Shown piece by piece: positions 54,365 through 64,000 of a DNA stretch of 64,000 nt (position 1 is the stretch's first letter; each line of letters begins with the position of its first letter). The stretch lies in assembly GCA_009829735.1 (NCBI GenBank), contig CM020620.1:26568951-26632950 (forward strand), given 5' to 3'. The translations under genes and the position numbers were made by a program. The notes under the pieces are model-generated. The model saw only the letters and a program-made list of their open reading frames with translations. It had not been told where the DNA came from and did no database searches. Source of the DNA: Pyropia yezoensis. Its lineage: Eukaryota > Rhodophyta > Bangiophyceae > Bangiales > Bangiaceae.

Positions 54365-55900
54365 CTACAAGCTCGTCACGCTCGTAGCCTGCCCCGCCTC
54401 CCCTACTTCCTCGCGCGGTCGGTACTCGCGGATGCGCCGCTCCATCTCTGGGCGGAAGTTCTTGATCAGCGCCTGGATGGGCCACGCCGACGCCTCGCCC
54501 AGCGCGCAGATGGTGTGGCCCTCTACCTGCTTGGTAATCTCCTGCAGCATGTCAATCTCCTCGAGCTTCGCGTCGCCGCGCGTCATCCGCGTCAGAATGT
54601 TCCACATCCAGCCCGTGCCCTCCCGGCAGGGCGTGCATTGGCCGCACGATTCGTGCTTGTAAAAGTAGGACAGCCGCGCAATGGCATCGACAATGTCCGT
54701 GCTCTTATCCATCACAATCACGCCGGCGGTGCCCAGGCCCGAGCCCACCTCCTTGAGCGCATCAAAGTCCATCATCACATCACCAGCCACGTCCTGGGGC
54801 AGCAGCGGCGTCGAAGACCCACCAGGAATGACGGCCAGCAGGTTGTCCCAGCCACCCCGCACACCCCCACAGTGCCGCTCAATGAGCTCACGCAACGGGA
54901 TGGACATCTCCTCCTCGACGGTGGTAGGGTTGTTGACATGGCCAGAGATGCAAAAAAGCTTGGTGCCGGCGTTACCCTTGCGGCCCATGCCCGCAAACCA
55001 TTCGGGACCGCGGCGGAGAATGGTTGGCACCACCGCGACAGTCTCCACATTGGTCACCGTCGTTGGGCAGCCGTACAGCCCAATGTTGGCGGGGAAGGGG
55101 GGCTTGAGGCGGGGCTTCCCCTGCTTACCTTCCAGCGACTCGATCAGCGCCGTCTCCTCCCCACAAATGTAGGCACCGGCCCCATAATGGACGTACACGT
55201 CAAAGTCATAGCCCGACCCAGCGGCGTTCTTGCCAATAAGACCTTTGTCATATGCCTGTGCCACGGCTGCTTCGAGGCGATGACGTTCGTCAATAAACTC
55301 GCCACGAACGTAAATGTAGGCCGCGCGGGCACCCATGCCCTTGCCCACGACCAGGCAGCCCTCAACGAGCTTGTGCGGGTCGGACCGCATGATCTCCCGG
55401 TCCTTGCACGTGCCCGGCTCCGACTCGTCGGCGTTCACGACCAGGTACGAAGGGCGCCCGTCACTCGCCTTGGGCATGAAGCTATACTTGAGGCCCGACG
55501 GGAAGCCCGCACCACCCCGACCGCGCAGACCCGACGCCTTGATGCCATTGATAATCCAGTCGCGGCCCATGTGCACCAGGTCCTTGGTGCGGTACCAGTC
55601 ACCCCGCTTGAGCGCCCCGTCCAGGCCCCAGTCGCGATCGCCATACAGGTTGGTGAAAATGCGGTCCTCGTCGCGCAGGCCCCCATACGAGCGAGACGCA
55701 TTGGACGCGCGCCACATCTCCTTGGGGGGGGCGTTGACAGCAGCAGGCGCAGCCGCCGGCACCGCCAGGCCCCGCTGCCCGGCTGCGGCCAATCCGGCAG
55801 TGGCCCGCCCAGCGGCGGCCGATGCCGACTCGCCCACACGGCAGGTACGGAGGAGGGGTGTGCCGCGCAGGACGCGCGCGGCAAGCGAAGACGACGCCAT
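54365..55900 (-). CDS. NDUFV1: NADH dehydrogenase (ubiquinone) flavoprotein 1, 51-kDa complex I subunit
   Basis: Carries the FMN and NADH site and one 4Fe-4S cluster (N3) of mitochondrial complex I; first electron acceptor from NADH. Visible: glycine-rich NADH/FMN loop [36 protein letters not shown], the FMN segment [15 protein letters not shown], and the cluster ligands [11 protein letters not shown] plus a fourth Cys in HTICALGE. I chose the ATG at 55900 ([20 protein letters not shown]), which gives an Arg/Ala/Ser transit peptide of about 70 residues; the frame is open to 55960. 511 residues, normal for the family, no intron. Stop at 54365. In prokaryotes it would be nuoF. Confidence 0.97.
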   Translation of the reverse strand: MASSSLAARVLRGTPLLRTCRVGESASAAAGRATAGLAAAGQRGLAVPAAAPAAVNAPPKEMWRASNASRSYGGLRDEDRIFTNLYGDRDWGLDGALKRGDWYRTKDLVHMGRDWIINGIKASGLRGRGGAGFPSGLKYSFMPKASDGRPSYLVVNADESEPGTCKDREIMRSDPHKLVEGCLVVGKGMGARAAYIYVRGEFIDERHRLEAAVAQAYDKGLIGKNAAGSGYDFDVYVHYGAGAYICGEETALIESLEGKQGKPRLKPPFPANIGLYGCPTTVTNVETVAVVPTILRRGPEWFAGMGRKGNAGTKLFCISGHVNNPTTVEEEMSIPLRELIERHCGGVRGGWDNLLAVIPGGSSTPLLPQDVAGDVMMDFDALKEVGSGLGTAGVIVMDKSTDIVDAIARLSYFYKHESCGQCTPCREGTGWMWNILTRMTRGDAKLEEIDMLQEITKQVEGHTICALGEASAWPIQALIKNFRPEMERRIREYRPREEVGEAGQATSVTSL

Positions 55901-56728
55901 GGTGGGCGTCCGTACGGGCGGTAGCGCCGCGCCACGGCCAAGGTGAACACACAAATGCACCAGGAAGACTCCGGACCGGTATCGAGCACACCGCCCGCGA
56001 CCAACGTGGGTCGCCCTTTACCGCGGCCGTGGAGGAAAAAGGAGAGGCGTGCAACGCAACTTGGCTCCACGTTGGTTGGTCGGCGAGTGAGGCACAGAAT
56101 TGTGGATGGGAATTACAGAAAAAAGTCAACAACGGTGGGAAAACGAAACATTTTTCCTCCAAACTTGAGAGAAGACACGACTGCTACAGTACCTGTTTTG
56201 CACTGCAGTCGCTGTGCAGAGCTGGGTCATGCGACGCCAAGGCTGCTGCTGTTCATCCGGCAGTCCATGCGCCCCGCAGGTGGCGTGTATGCATGCCACT
56301 TCTCCTCTTACACACGTGCAATGAGTTACTGTTTCATTGTGCGTGAGAGAATCACCCGACGCCTTCCCGACGCCTTCCCGACGCCTTCCTGACGCCTTCC
56401 CGACGCCTTCCCGACATCCATCAGATGCGCTATGAGCTCGTCGTTTTATGCAGATTTTTCCTTGTCTCTTTCGTCTGTGCTTCTCTCTGCTTTACGGGGG
56501 CACAAAGCCAGATGACCACATACAGGCCCTCTTCACTGGGCGAGCTCTCATGAGCGATCTCATTGAATAGGCGGCGCAAAAGAATCTGCTGCACGTAGAA
56601 CATCTGCGTTGCGGCAAGGCATACCCCAATCATCAGTGCTCCCGCCCTTCGCCTCCAAGCCCAAAGACGTAGGATGTATACATCAGCTGCTTCGCGCTGA
56701 CACATGCGCCAAGCAGCATCCATCCGTC
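55901..56728. other. Intergenic
   Basis: Region between NDUFV1 (whose promoter should lie just right of 55900) and the 3' end of the Hint gene. No supported frame. Contains the 11-bp repeat array at 56358. Confidence 0.4.
56358..56412. repeat. Five tandem 11-bp units
   Basis: GACGCCTTCCC repeated five times with one C/T change in the third unit; followed by GACATCC. Intergenic minisatellite. Confidence 0.85.
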
Positions 56729-58123
56729 TCAATTGCCACGGGGCGCCAGCGCTGATAGCCACGGACGGGTTCCGTACAGGAACGACCCCAGCGGGTCTAC
56801 AACCCCCAGCCGCACCGCCAGCCTCACAGGCGCCAGTAGTGCATGCGCCACCACCGGGTGCACCGCGTCCGTGTAGGTGCTTACCACCACCCCGTCCACC
56901 ACCACGTCCCCGTGTGCCGTGTGCGCATTGTACAGCCCCGCCGCCACCTCCCGCCCAACCTCCGTCACGGACGCGACGCCACCGTTGCCCAGCGTCAGCA
57001 CGTCCCCCGGCTGCACCGAGCGCGCCGTTACAGCTTCGCCCCCGACGTACACATAGTGCCCGGGTGACAGTAGCAGCTTGCCAGCCGTGTGGGTCACTGC
57101 CACAAACTCAGACTGCACGTCGCCGGCCTTGTGTGACCACCCAATCACGGCCGAGTGGGCACTGTCATGGACGCCCGCCGCGACGCGCACCGACGCGCCC
57201 ACAGGCAGAGCGTGTAGCGGTACGTGGGAGCCGTCGGCCAGCTGCACCTTGGCCGAGGCCGGGAAGCACGAGTCGCCGTCGGCCTCGGCCGTCGGTGTCG
57301 GTGTGGCTATCCGTGTGGGGGTCGCCGTGGGGGTCGGCGAGGCGGTCGGCGAGGCGGTCGGCGATGCCGTCGATGTGGCCGCGACACTCGGCTCGGGCGT
57401 CGCCGTGACTACATTGGACAAAATGTCAATGGGAGTGGCCACTCCCTCCCCCAACGTCGGCGCCGGCAGCGTCCTGTCTCGGTTAGCCAGGAAGCAGTTG
57501 AGAGGCCGCGTGGGCGAATAAATTACCTGCACAGCATCCGCTTCGACGACGCCCAGCCTGCCCCACAAGAAGTCCGCAGGCAACCGAAAGACGGTGAGGG
57601 CGGTGGCCGCACGCACCTCCCACCCGCCGCACAAAGTGTTGGCGTCGCGGGGAAAGTAAAAGACATCAAAATCGCCGCCCGACGCCAGCCGAAGATACTG
57701 GTCAAAGAGGCTGGCACCACTGTCTTGGTACACCTTGTTCAACGCCCCCAGCGGCTTCGTCGCGTTTGTCTCGCGGTTAAAGGCGCTGTAGGCCCCCCCA
57801 ATGAGGACGCCAACACCCTGGCACGCTGCCCCGTTGATAGACAGCCCCGACACGGGGACAGATAGTGTGCCGTCAAAGCGGGTGGTGGTATTGATGGTCG
57901 CAGGAATAACCAGCGTGATGGGGCAGTCGCTCGTCGCGCCACCGCTCTTGCCAAAGATGGTTGCAGTGGTGGCCAGCGAAGTGAGGGCCGTCACCGCGGA
58001 GAAAGAGGCTGCACTAAACGACAGCACCGCTGCCGCCGCTACCACCACCCGCGTCGTGCCCACGCACCCAACGGGGGCGGCCGTGACTCGGCCCGGGTTG
58101 CCCCAGGTCCTCCTTCCCATCAT
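56729..58123 (-). CDS. Hedgehog-type Hint-domain protein 1
   Basis: Start chosen at 58123 (MMGRRTWGNPG) because it aligns with the start of the neighbouring copy; the frame is open to 58273. Layout: N-terminal membrane or signal helix (TRVVVAAAAVLSFSAASFSA); a unique ectodomain with cysteines (FGKSGGATSDCPITLVIPA.., FDVFYFPRDANTLCGGWEV, YSPTRPLNC); a Thr/Pro/Ala linker of TPT/SPT repeats; then a Hint domain starting SCFPASAKVQLADG (nucleophile Cys), with SPGHYVYV as the TxxH-like block and DGDVVVDGVVVSTYTD-type C-terminal strands followed by AHALLAPVRLAVRLG. The ending parallels Hog domains, but with Ser-Thr where animals have Ser-Cys. The family self-cleaves at the Cys by an N-S acyl shift. 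About 464 residues. Confidence 0.85.
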   Translation of the reverse strand: MMGRRTWGNPGRVTAAPVGCVGTTRVVVAAAAVLSFSAASFSAVTALTSLATTATIFGKSGGATSDCPITLVIPATINTTTRFDGTLSVPVSGLSINGAACQGVGVLIGGAYSAFNRETNATKPLGALNKVYQDSGASLFDQYLRLASGGDFDVFYFPRDANTLCGGWEVRAATALTVFRLPADFLWGRLGVVEADAVQVIYSPTRPLNCFLANRDRTLPAPTLGEGVATPIDILSNVVTATPEPSVAATSTASPTASPTASPTPTATPTRIATPTPTAEADGDSCFPASAKVQLADGSHVPLHALPVGASVRVAAGVHDSAHSAVIGWSHKAGDVQSEFVAVTHTAGKLLLSPGHYVYVGGEAVTARSVQPGDVLTLGNGGVASVTEVGREVAAGLYNAHTAHGDVVVDGVVVSTYTDAVHPVVAHALLAPVRLAVRLGVVDPLGSFLYGTRPWLSALAPRGN

Positions 58124-59480
58124 GGTCCCGCCGGTCACCTGCGTCAGCTGTACCGACTTGGACGCGTCGCAGCAGGCACCCTCCCGTTGGCGACAGCCCG
58201 CGCGCCTGATACTGCTTGCGGTGGGTGCGAGGTGGGGGGAGAGCAGCGCAAGAAAAAAAATGCTCACGGGCACACGACAGCGTCGACCGTGTCCCAGCTG
58301 CAGCCGCCGTGGCGCTTGCCCGGCATCGCTACACGCGCTCCGGTCCGCCGCCGCATATTATAGAACGGCCACGGCCTACTGGACGGGCGGCAGCGCAGGC
58401 GGCAAGAATGCGCCACGAGCGACAGGCGTCAGGCCCGTTGCACCGACAGCACCCACGCCGACTCCGGCTCCAGGTCAGTCCCGCCCGTCCAGGAGCAACG
58501 CACATGCACTGCCGAACCCCTCGCCAACGAGCTCTCTCGCTGCAGTCGCCTTGTCCCCACGAGGTATGTACATATTGTGTACAGAGGGAGAGGGAACGAC
58601 AGATCGCCGCCGCGCGCTGGGGTTGTCAGCAGACTGTTGTGCTACGCTACACTGTACAGTGCACACAGCGTTCCCAGTGTTTGCAAATGGTCGAAATGTA
58701 CTGTAAATAGCTCTTGTACACGAAGTATGAGAGCACAGATGTAAATACTGTACTCCTGGCACTTACGGCGCAGCCTGGCTCAAAAGTGCTGGGGAGCGCC
58801 GACGCCTGTCTTCCTTCGTCTACTCGAGAGACTCACAGACAGCAACCGCCATCCAAGATCATATGTGATTGCTTCGCTGAGGTGCAACACCTGCGAACAG
58901 CTTTGAAGTGCAGCAGACTTTCGTGAGTGAGCTGTGTCGACAGACGCTGTTTGAGTGGAAAGGCTGAATGGCGCGTCGTGGGCGTTGGTCGGAACAACAA
59001 GGCAGCACGGCCTTGTACTGCACATTCATTGCCAGGGAGCGAGAGTGCTCATTTTTCTCTCGCACAAGCCATTCGACGCGCTAAGCATTCGGTCTCGGTC
59101 TGGGAGTCCACCTGCCACCTCCCCCCGATATTCAGACGAGCCATGAGGAGGAGGTGGAGTCGATCCTGGTCCTGCCTGCTGAATGCCTCCTCCCTCGCCC
59201 GCGCCATTGCCTACTCCTTTTCCTGTAGGTACGTGGAGCAGCAGGCGGTGCTGATCCGAGAGGCGGCCCTCACCGTCGGCCCCAATGTACAGATCTCCCG
59301 ATACATATGGTCGTCTGAAGCGGCCGTGAAAGTCGCGGGTACACCAACACGAGGATGGCACGACACAAGGCCACCAAGTATGGAACCGCCATTCACTGCA
59401 CTGCCTTCCACACATCTTATCCTCACAACAATTCTGATTCAGGGAGAGAGCACGCCCACCACACACAAGCTACATCGTTC
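58124..59480. other. Intergenic between the two Hint genes
   Basis: No supported gene. A TATAATAT stretch lies on the minus strand near 58,357-58,364, about 235 bp upstream of the Hint 1 start; its relevance is unproven. Frames at 58,927-59,628 lack motifs. Confidence 0.35.
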
Positions 59481-60890
59481 TCACATGCCTCGGGGCGCCA
59501 ACCCTGATAGCCACGGACGAGCTCCATACAGGAACGACCCCAGCGGGTCTACAACCCCCAGCCGCACCGCCAGCCTCACAGGCGCCAGTAGCGCATGCGC
59601 CACCACCGGGTGCACCGCGTCCGTGTAGGTGCTTACCACCACCCCGTCCACCACCACGTCCCCGTGTGCCGTGTGCGCATTGTACAGCCCCGCCGCCACC
59701 TCCCGCCCAACCTCCGTCACGGACGCGACGCCACCGTTGCCCAGCGTCAGCACGTCCCCCGGCTGCACCGAGCGCGCCGTTACAGCTTCGCCCCCGACGT
59801 ACACATAGTGCCCGGGTGACAGTAGCAGCTTGCCAGCCGTGTGGGTCACTGCCACAAACTCAGACTGCACGTCGCCGGCCTTGTGTGACCACCCAATCAC
59901 GGCCGAGTGGGCACTGTCATGGACGCCCGCCGCGACGCGCACCGACGCGCCCACAGGCAGAGCGTGTAGCGGTACGTGGGAGCCGTCGGCCAGCTGCACC
60001 TTGGCCGAGGCCGGGAAGCACGAGTCGCCGTCGGCCTCGGCCGTCGGTGTCGGTGTGGCTATCCGTGTGGGGGTCGGCGAGGCGGTCGCCGAAGGGGTCG
60101 GTGAGGCGGTCGGCGGTGGGGTCGGCGTGGGTGTCGCCGAGGGGGCTGCCGTGGGAGACGCCGTGGGCCCGGGTGTGGGGAAAACCAGACTCGACAGGAT
60201 GCCCGTGGGAATGACCACACCTGCCGCCACGGACGGGGCCGGCTGGTGGCGGTCGGTCAACATACAGTTGAGCGGCCGCTCAGGAGAGTACGCCATCTGC
60301 ACTGCGCCGCGTTGAACAATGCCCTGCTCGCCCCACAAAAAGTCCACAGGCGCTCGAAAGACGGTGAGGGCGGTGCCTTTCGAGACCCGCCACGAACCGC
60401 AGAGTGTGTCAGCGTCCAGGGGAAAAAAGAAGACGTCAAAGTCGTTACCCGACGCTTGCAGCAGTTGCCGCTCCAAGAGCTGGACACCTGTGTCCAAATA
60501 CACCTTCTTCACCTGCCCCAGCGGCCTGTCCACGTTGTTCTCACCAGCAAAGACGCTGTGTGGCCCCCCGACGAGAACGCCCGAGCCTTGGCACTGAGCT
60601 CCGTTCACCGACAACCCCGAAACAGGGATGGTGAGGCTCTTGTCAAACCGTGCGCTGGTCTTGATAGACGGCGAGATGGTGATGGAGCTGGGGCACGCTG
60701 AGTCCGCGCCGCCGCTCTTGCCAAAAAGTGTGGCCGTCGTCGCCAGCGTCGAGATGGTGGTGAACGCCGCTGCCGCCGAAAAGACAGCCGCACCCGCCGC
60801 CCCCGTCATCGCCGCTGTTGCTACCGCCCTCTTCAGTGTCAACCGCGGAGTGAACACGAGGCGGTGGCATGTGGGCCGCCTCCCGGCCAT
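59481..60890 (-). CDS. Hedgehog-type Hint-domain protein 2, tandem paralogue
   Basis: Start at 60890 (MAGRRPTCHRLV) aligned with protein 1; the frame is open to 61079. Same architecture: hydrophobic N-terminus, ectodomain (FGKSGGADSACPSSITISPS.., FDVFFFPLDADTLCGSWRV, YSPERPLNC), a TPTP/SPT-rich linker, and a Hint domain with SCFPASAKVQLADG, SPGHYVYV and AHALLAPVRLAVRLG. The ectodomain is roughly 60% identical to protein 1, but the Hint part is almost identical even at DNA level. Secreted or membrane-anchored autoprocessing protein by family analogy. About 469 residues. Confidence 0.85.
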   Translation of the reverse strand: MAGRRPTCHRLVFTPRLTLKRAVATAAMTGAAGAAVFSAAAAFTTISTLATTATLFGKSGGADSACPSSITISPSIKTSARFDKSLTIPVSGLSVNGAQCQGSGVLVGGPHSVFAGENNVDRPLGQVKKVYLDTGVQLLERQLLQASGNDFDVFFFPLDADTLCGSWRVSKGTALTVFRAPVDFLWGEQGIVQRGAVQMAYSPERPLNCMLTDRHQPAPSVAAGVVIPTGILSSLVFPTPGPTASPTAAPSATPTPTPPPTASPTPSATASPTPTRIATPTPTAEADGDSCFPASAKVQLADGSHVPLHALPVGASVRVAAGVHDSAHSAVIGWSHKAGDVQSEFVAVTHTAGKLLLSPGHYVYVGGEAVTARSVQPGDVLTLGNGGVASVTEVGREVAAGLYNAHTAHGDVVVDGVVVSTYTDAVHPVVAHALLAPVRLAVRLGVVDPLGSFLYGARPWLSGLAPRGM

Positions 60891-61757
60891 TCTGATGAGA
60901 GCCGCGCCAGCGACGCACCCACCCACCAGCCACACAATGGCTCGTCGAGGGTGCGGGCGGGTCGGCAAGTGGATGACAGACCTTGCGACCGCGAAAACGG
61001 CTTCTCCGCAGCCACGGATGCGCACAACGGCCGCTGAGCGAGAACGATGTCCACCCCCACCGCTCGCCTTACAAATCAAGTTGGACCACAGTCCCCGAGC
61101 CTCAAAGGCTAAAACTCACGACGCTGGGAGAAAGGCCACACGAGCCACATGCTGGGAAAACAGTTCAAACACAGCAGCCATAGTGCTGCGGCCACGAGGT
61201 AACGCACACTGCGCGGCCGCGTCAGCAGGCAGGGGCCCCCCCTACGACAATAAGCACCGACGACGTGAAGGTGAGGAAATCATTATCAGCCAAAACCGGG
61301 GACACGGACTGGCGCCTCATGAGGCATTGTGGCCGATTGTGCAACGGGCGACGGCGCCACACCTGCACCACAGTAGCATATGGTGCACGCGCTTGACGAG
61401 GGCGTGAAGCGCGGGGGGGGGGAGCTCGACGACTGACAACGCTGGACCGACACCAGGATCGCGTCTGCTGGCGACTGTGTCTCTTCATTTTATCCGTGGC
61501 AGTCCAGCTCCCGAATAATTACTTAGCCGGAGACGGCCGCGGATCAAGTTGGTCCGCGCCGGCAAGGCCCCGGTGAGCTCATCATCGAAGCACCGAGGAG
61601 TCGTAGTCCTGCTGTGCTTCGTCCTTGCCAACCAACGAACGGCCTGTTGTGACTGGTGTCGCTCAAGTCGGTTTCTTTTGCCTGGCACTGGTGCGTTGAC
61701 GCAGTGAGCCAGACGCCAGATAAACCTTGGTGCGCTTAATCAGACGCCTTGGCCACC
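60891..61757. other. Intergenic, divergent promoters
   Basis: Lies between the 5' ends of Hint 2 (-) and the RimP-like gene (+); should contain both promoters. No other supported frame. Confidence 0.4.
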
Positions 61758-62639
61758 ATGGCCAGGGCCGCCTTCGTGGTGCCCCCGCCCTGGTCGGCTA
61801 GGGCCCTGCGAGGGCGGACCGCCGCCGCGACCCTGTTGCGGCGGCACCCCCACCGTGGGCGACTGCCAGTGGCTCCCGCGCGGAGCACCCAGCCTGCACG
61901 GCTGCCCTGTGCAGATGGTATGACCATGGCCAGCGCAGCAGAGGCGGCTTTTGTTGATGCCGTCACCACAGCGGCCGCGGAGTTGGCCGCCCCTATGGGT
62001 CTTGAGGTGCACAGCGTCACCTGGGCGCGCGGAAAGTTGGGAGTTCTTGTCCGCACGCCCGACCAGGATGCTGATGTGGACTCTGAGGATGATGAGTTGG
62101 GGCAGGGGGATGACGAGTTCGAGGACGACGAGGACGTTAACCTGGCGGACGAAGCAGAAGCAGCCGCGGACGGAGTGGACGATGCTGCGTGGGACACTGC
62201 GGACCTTGGCGACGCTGAAGAAATCGACCTGGGCGTCGAAGACGCTGATGCCGGCGCCTTGCCTGAAGATGACATCGACGACGACAACGACGCGGGCGGC
62301 CACGGCGCCAGTCTCCGCCAGTGTCAGCGACTAAGCACCGCCCTTGAAGCTCTCCTCGACGGGGGTGCCATCCCCGTGCCCGCCGACGCGTACACACTGG
62401 AGGTGGGCACCCCCGGCGCGCCGTCGGTGCTGACGCGAGACTTTGAATTTGAGGTCTTCAAGAGCTTCCCCGTCACTGTCCGGACGACCGAAGTGTGGCG
62501 CAAGGCCGATCGCTTCTCGGGAACCCTCCACAGCCGCACCGAAGCAGCGGTGGTGTTGAACCTCAAGGGGCGGCTGCTCAAGATTCCGCGTGAGCTTGTC
62601 GCCGAAGTGCGGCTGCCGAAGGCAGGGGAGGAGCCTTAA
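61758..62639 (+). CDS. RimP/DUF150-like ribosome maturation factor, probably plastid
   Basis: ATG at 61758 (MARAAFVVPPPW); about 50 residues rich in Arg, Ala and Pro form a likely plastid transit peptide. The RimP N-domain (AAAELAAPMGLEVHSVTWAR) is followed by a highly acidic insert (about residues 95-180, runs of Asp/Glu such as DSEDDELGQGDDEFEDDED), then the family core YTLEVGTPGAPSVLTRDFEF and the C-terminal SH3-like part FSGTLHSRTEAAVVLNLKGR.LLKIPRELVAEVRL. Bacterial RimP helps assemble the 30S subunit; plant relatives act in chloroplasts. 293 residues against about 150-160 in bacteria, the excess being leader and acidic insert. The acidic insert is unusual. Confidence 0.8.
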   Translation: MARAAFVVPPPWSARALRGRTAAATLLRRHPHRGRLPVAPARSTQPARLPCADGMTMASAAEAAFVDAVTTAAAELAAPMGLEVHSVTWARGKLGVLVRTPDQDADVDSEDDELGQGDDEFEDDEDVNLADEAEAAADGVDDAAWDTADLGDAEEIDLGVEDADAGALPEDDIDDDNDAGGHGASLRQCQRLSTALEALLDGGAIPVPADAYTLEVGTPGAPSVLTRDFEFEVFKSFPVTVRTTEVWRKADRFSGTLHSRTEAAVVLNLKGRLLKIPRELVAEVRLPKAGEEP

Positions 62640-63040
62640 AGAGACAAGGAAGCGGACGTTGAAGACGTGCTTGTGGGGGAGGCAGAAAAGGTGTGGGGGG
62701 AAGCAGTAGTTGCTACCACTGGTGTACCACAGTGCCATAAGGCAGCGCGGATGCTGGGGGTGGCCGCCAAACTGCGCTACTGACTGGAGCTCGTGGCAGG
62801 GACCTTGAAGTTGTGCGCAGTATGATGACCAGACCGACACTCCTCGCTCGCAGAACGATTGCACAATACCATCCAACAAAAAATATGAAAGAGAGAGGGG
62901 TGGCAGAGAGAGCGTACCCCTCGCGTTCCTGATACCAATACACACAGCCCCCGGCAACGAAACGAAAGGGAAAAAACAAGAAACCAACGGCCAGTGCACA
63001 GGACGACACTCTGGGCCGATACAAGAACGTGAGACACCGC
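62640..63040. other. Convergent 3' flanks
   Basis: About 400 bp between the tail-to-tail RimP-like and phosphoglucomutase genes. No gene seen. Confidence 0.5.

Positions 63041-64000
<960 letters not shown>

Noticed and set aside
54515..55924. 469-codon plus-strand ORF
   Set aside because: Antisense to NDUFV1, which is certain.

Overview
This is a GC-rich nuclear segment of a eukaryotic genome. The best guess is a bangiophyte red alga of the Porphyra/Pyropia kind. The reasons are mitochondrial-type fumarase and complex I genes with transit-peptide-like leaders, a plastid-RimP-like gene, Hedgehog-type Hint proteins without a Hedge domain, few or short GT-AG introns, very high GC with long poly-G/poly-C runs, and rDNA carrying group I introns at the SSU positions known from Bangiales (near S516 and S1506). 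The assignment to a lineage is inference; no species can be named from the sequence alone.

Layout. 0-15.2 kb is a gene region: fumarate hydratase (-), a zinc-ribbon RNase P/MRP-like protein with a broken frame (+), a two-exon small secreted protein (-), and two homologous multi-pass membrane proteins. The first of these is a single 991-codon reading frame; the second is a six-exon gene that I pieced together from splice signals. 15.3-26.1 kb is one degenerate rDNA unit on the minus strand (SSU, ITS1, 5.8S, ITS2, LSU). Its two ends both lie inside group I introns and both abut homopolymer tracts. The SSU is split by a 2.5-kb element with 13-bp terminal inverted repeats. Universally conserved rRNA stretches are mutated, so it is probably a pseudogene copy.

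26.1-51.7 kb is transposon-rich. A decayed Ty3/gypsy copy (26.8-31.3 kb) is followed by a nearly intact 9.4-kb chromodomain Ty3/gypsy element on the minus strand (34,776-44,150). The latter has 469-bp LTRs, a PBS and a 5-bp target-site duplication. It is nested in an older, oppositely oriented relative whose 3' LTR is at 45,352-45,820. A third pol relic lies at 49.2-51.7 kb and contains a 569-bp insertion. The nested family carries a long open reading frame antisense to gag-pol, and it is peppered with short hairpins built around a five-base WASTT loop. Three copies of a splice-acceptor-like tandem module lie at 47.1-48.8 kb.

52-64 kb is a second gene region: a cysteine-rich secreted protein (+), NDUFV1 (-), two tandem Hint-domain proteins (-) whose Hint halves are almost identical while their N-terminal halves have diverged, a RimP/DUF150 protein (+), and the C-terminal part of phosphoglucomutase (-), which runs off the window.

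The single-copy genes do not form a pathway cluster. They are housekeeping organelle and carbon-metabolism genes interspersed with lineage-specific surface or secreted proteins. No CRISPR array was seen and no tRNA gene could be supported.
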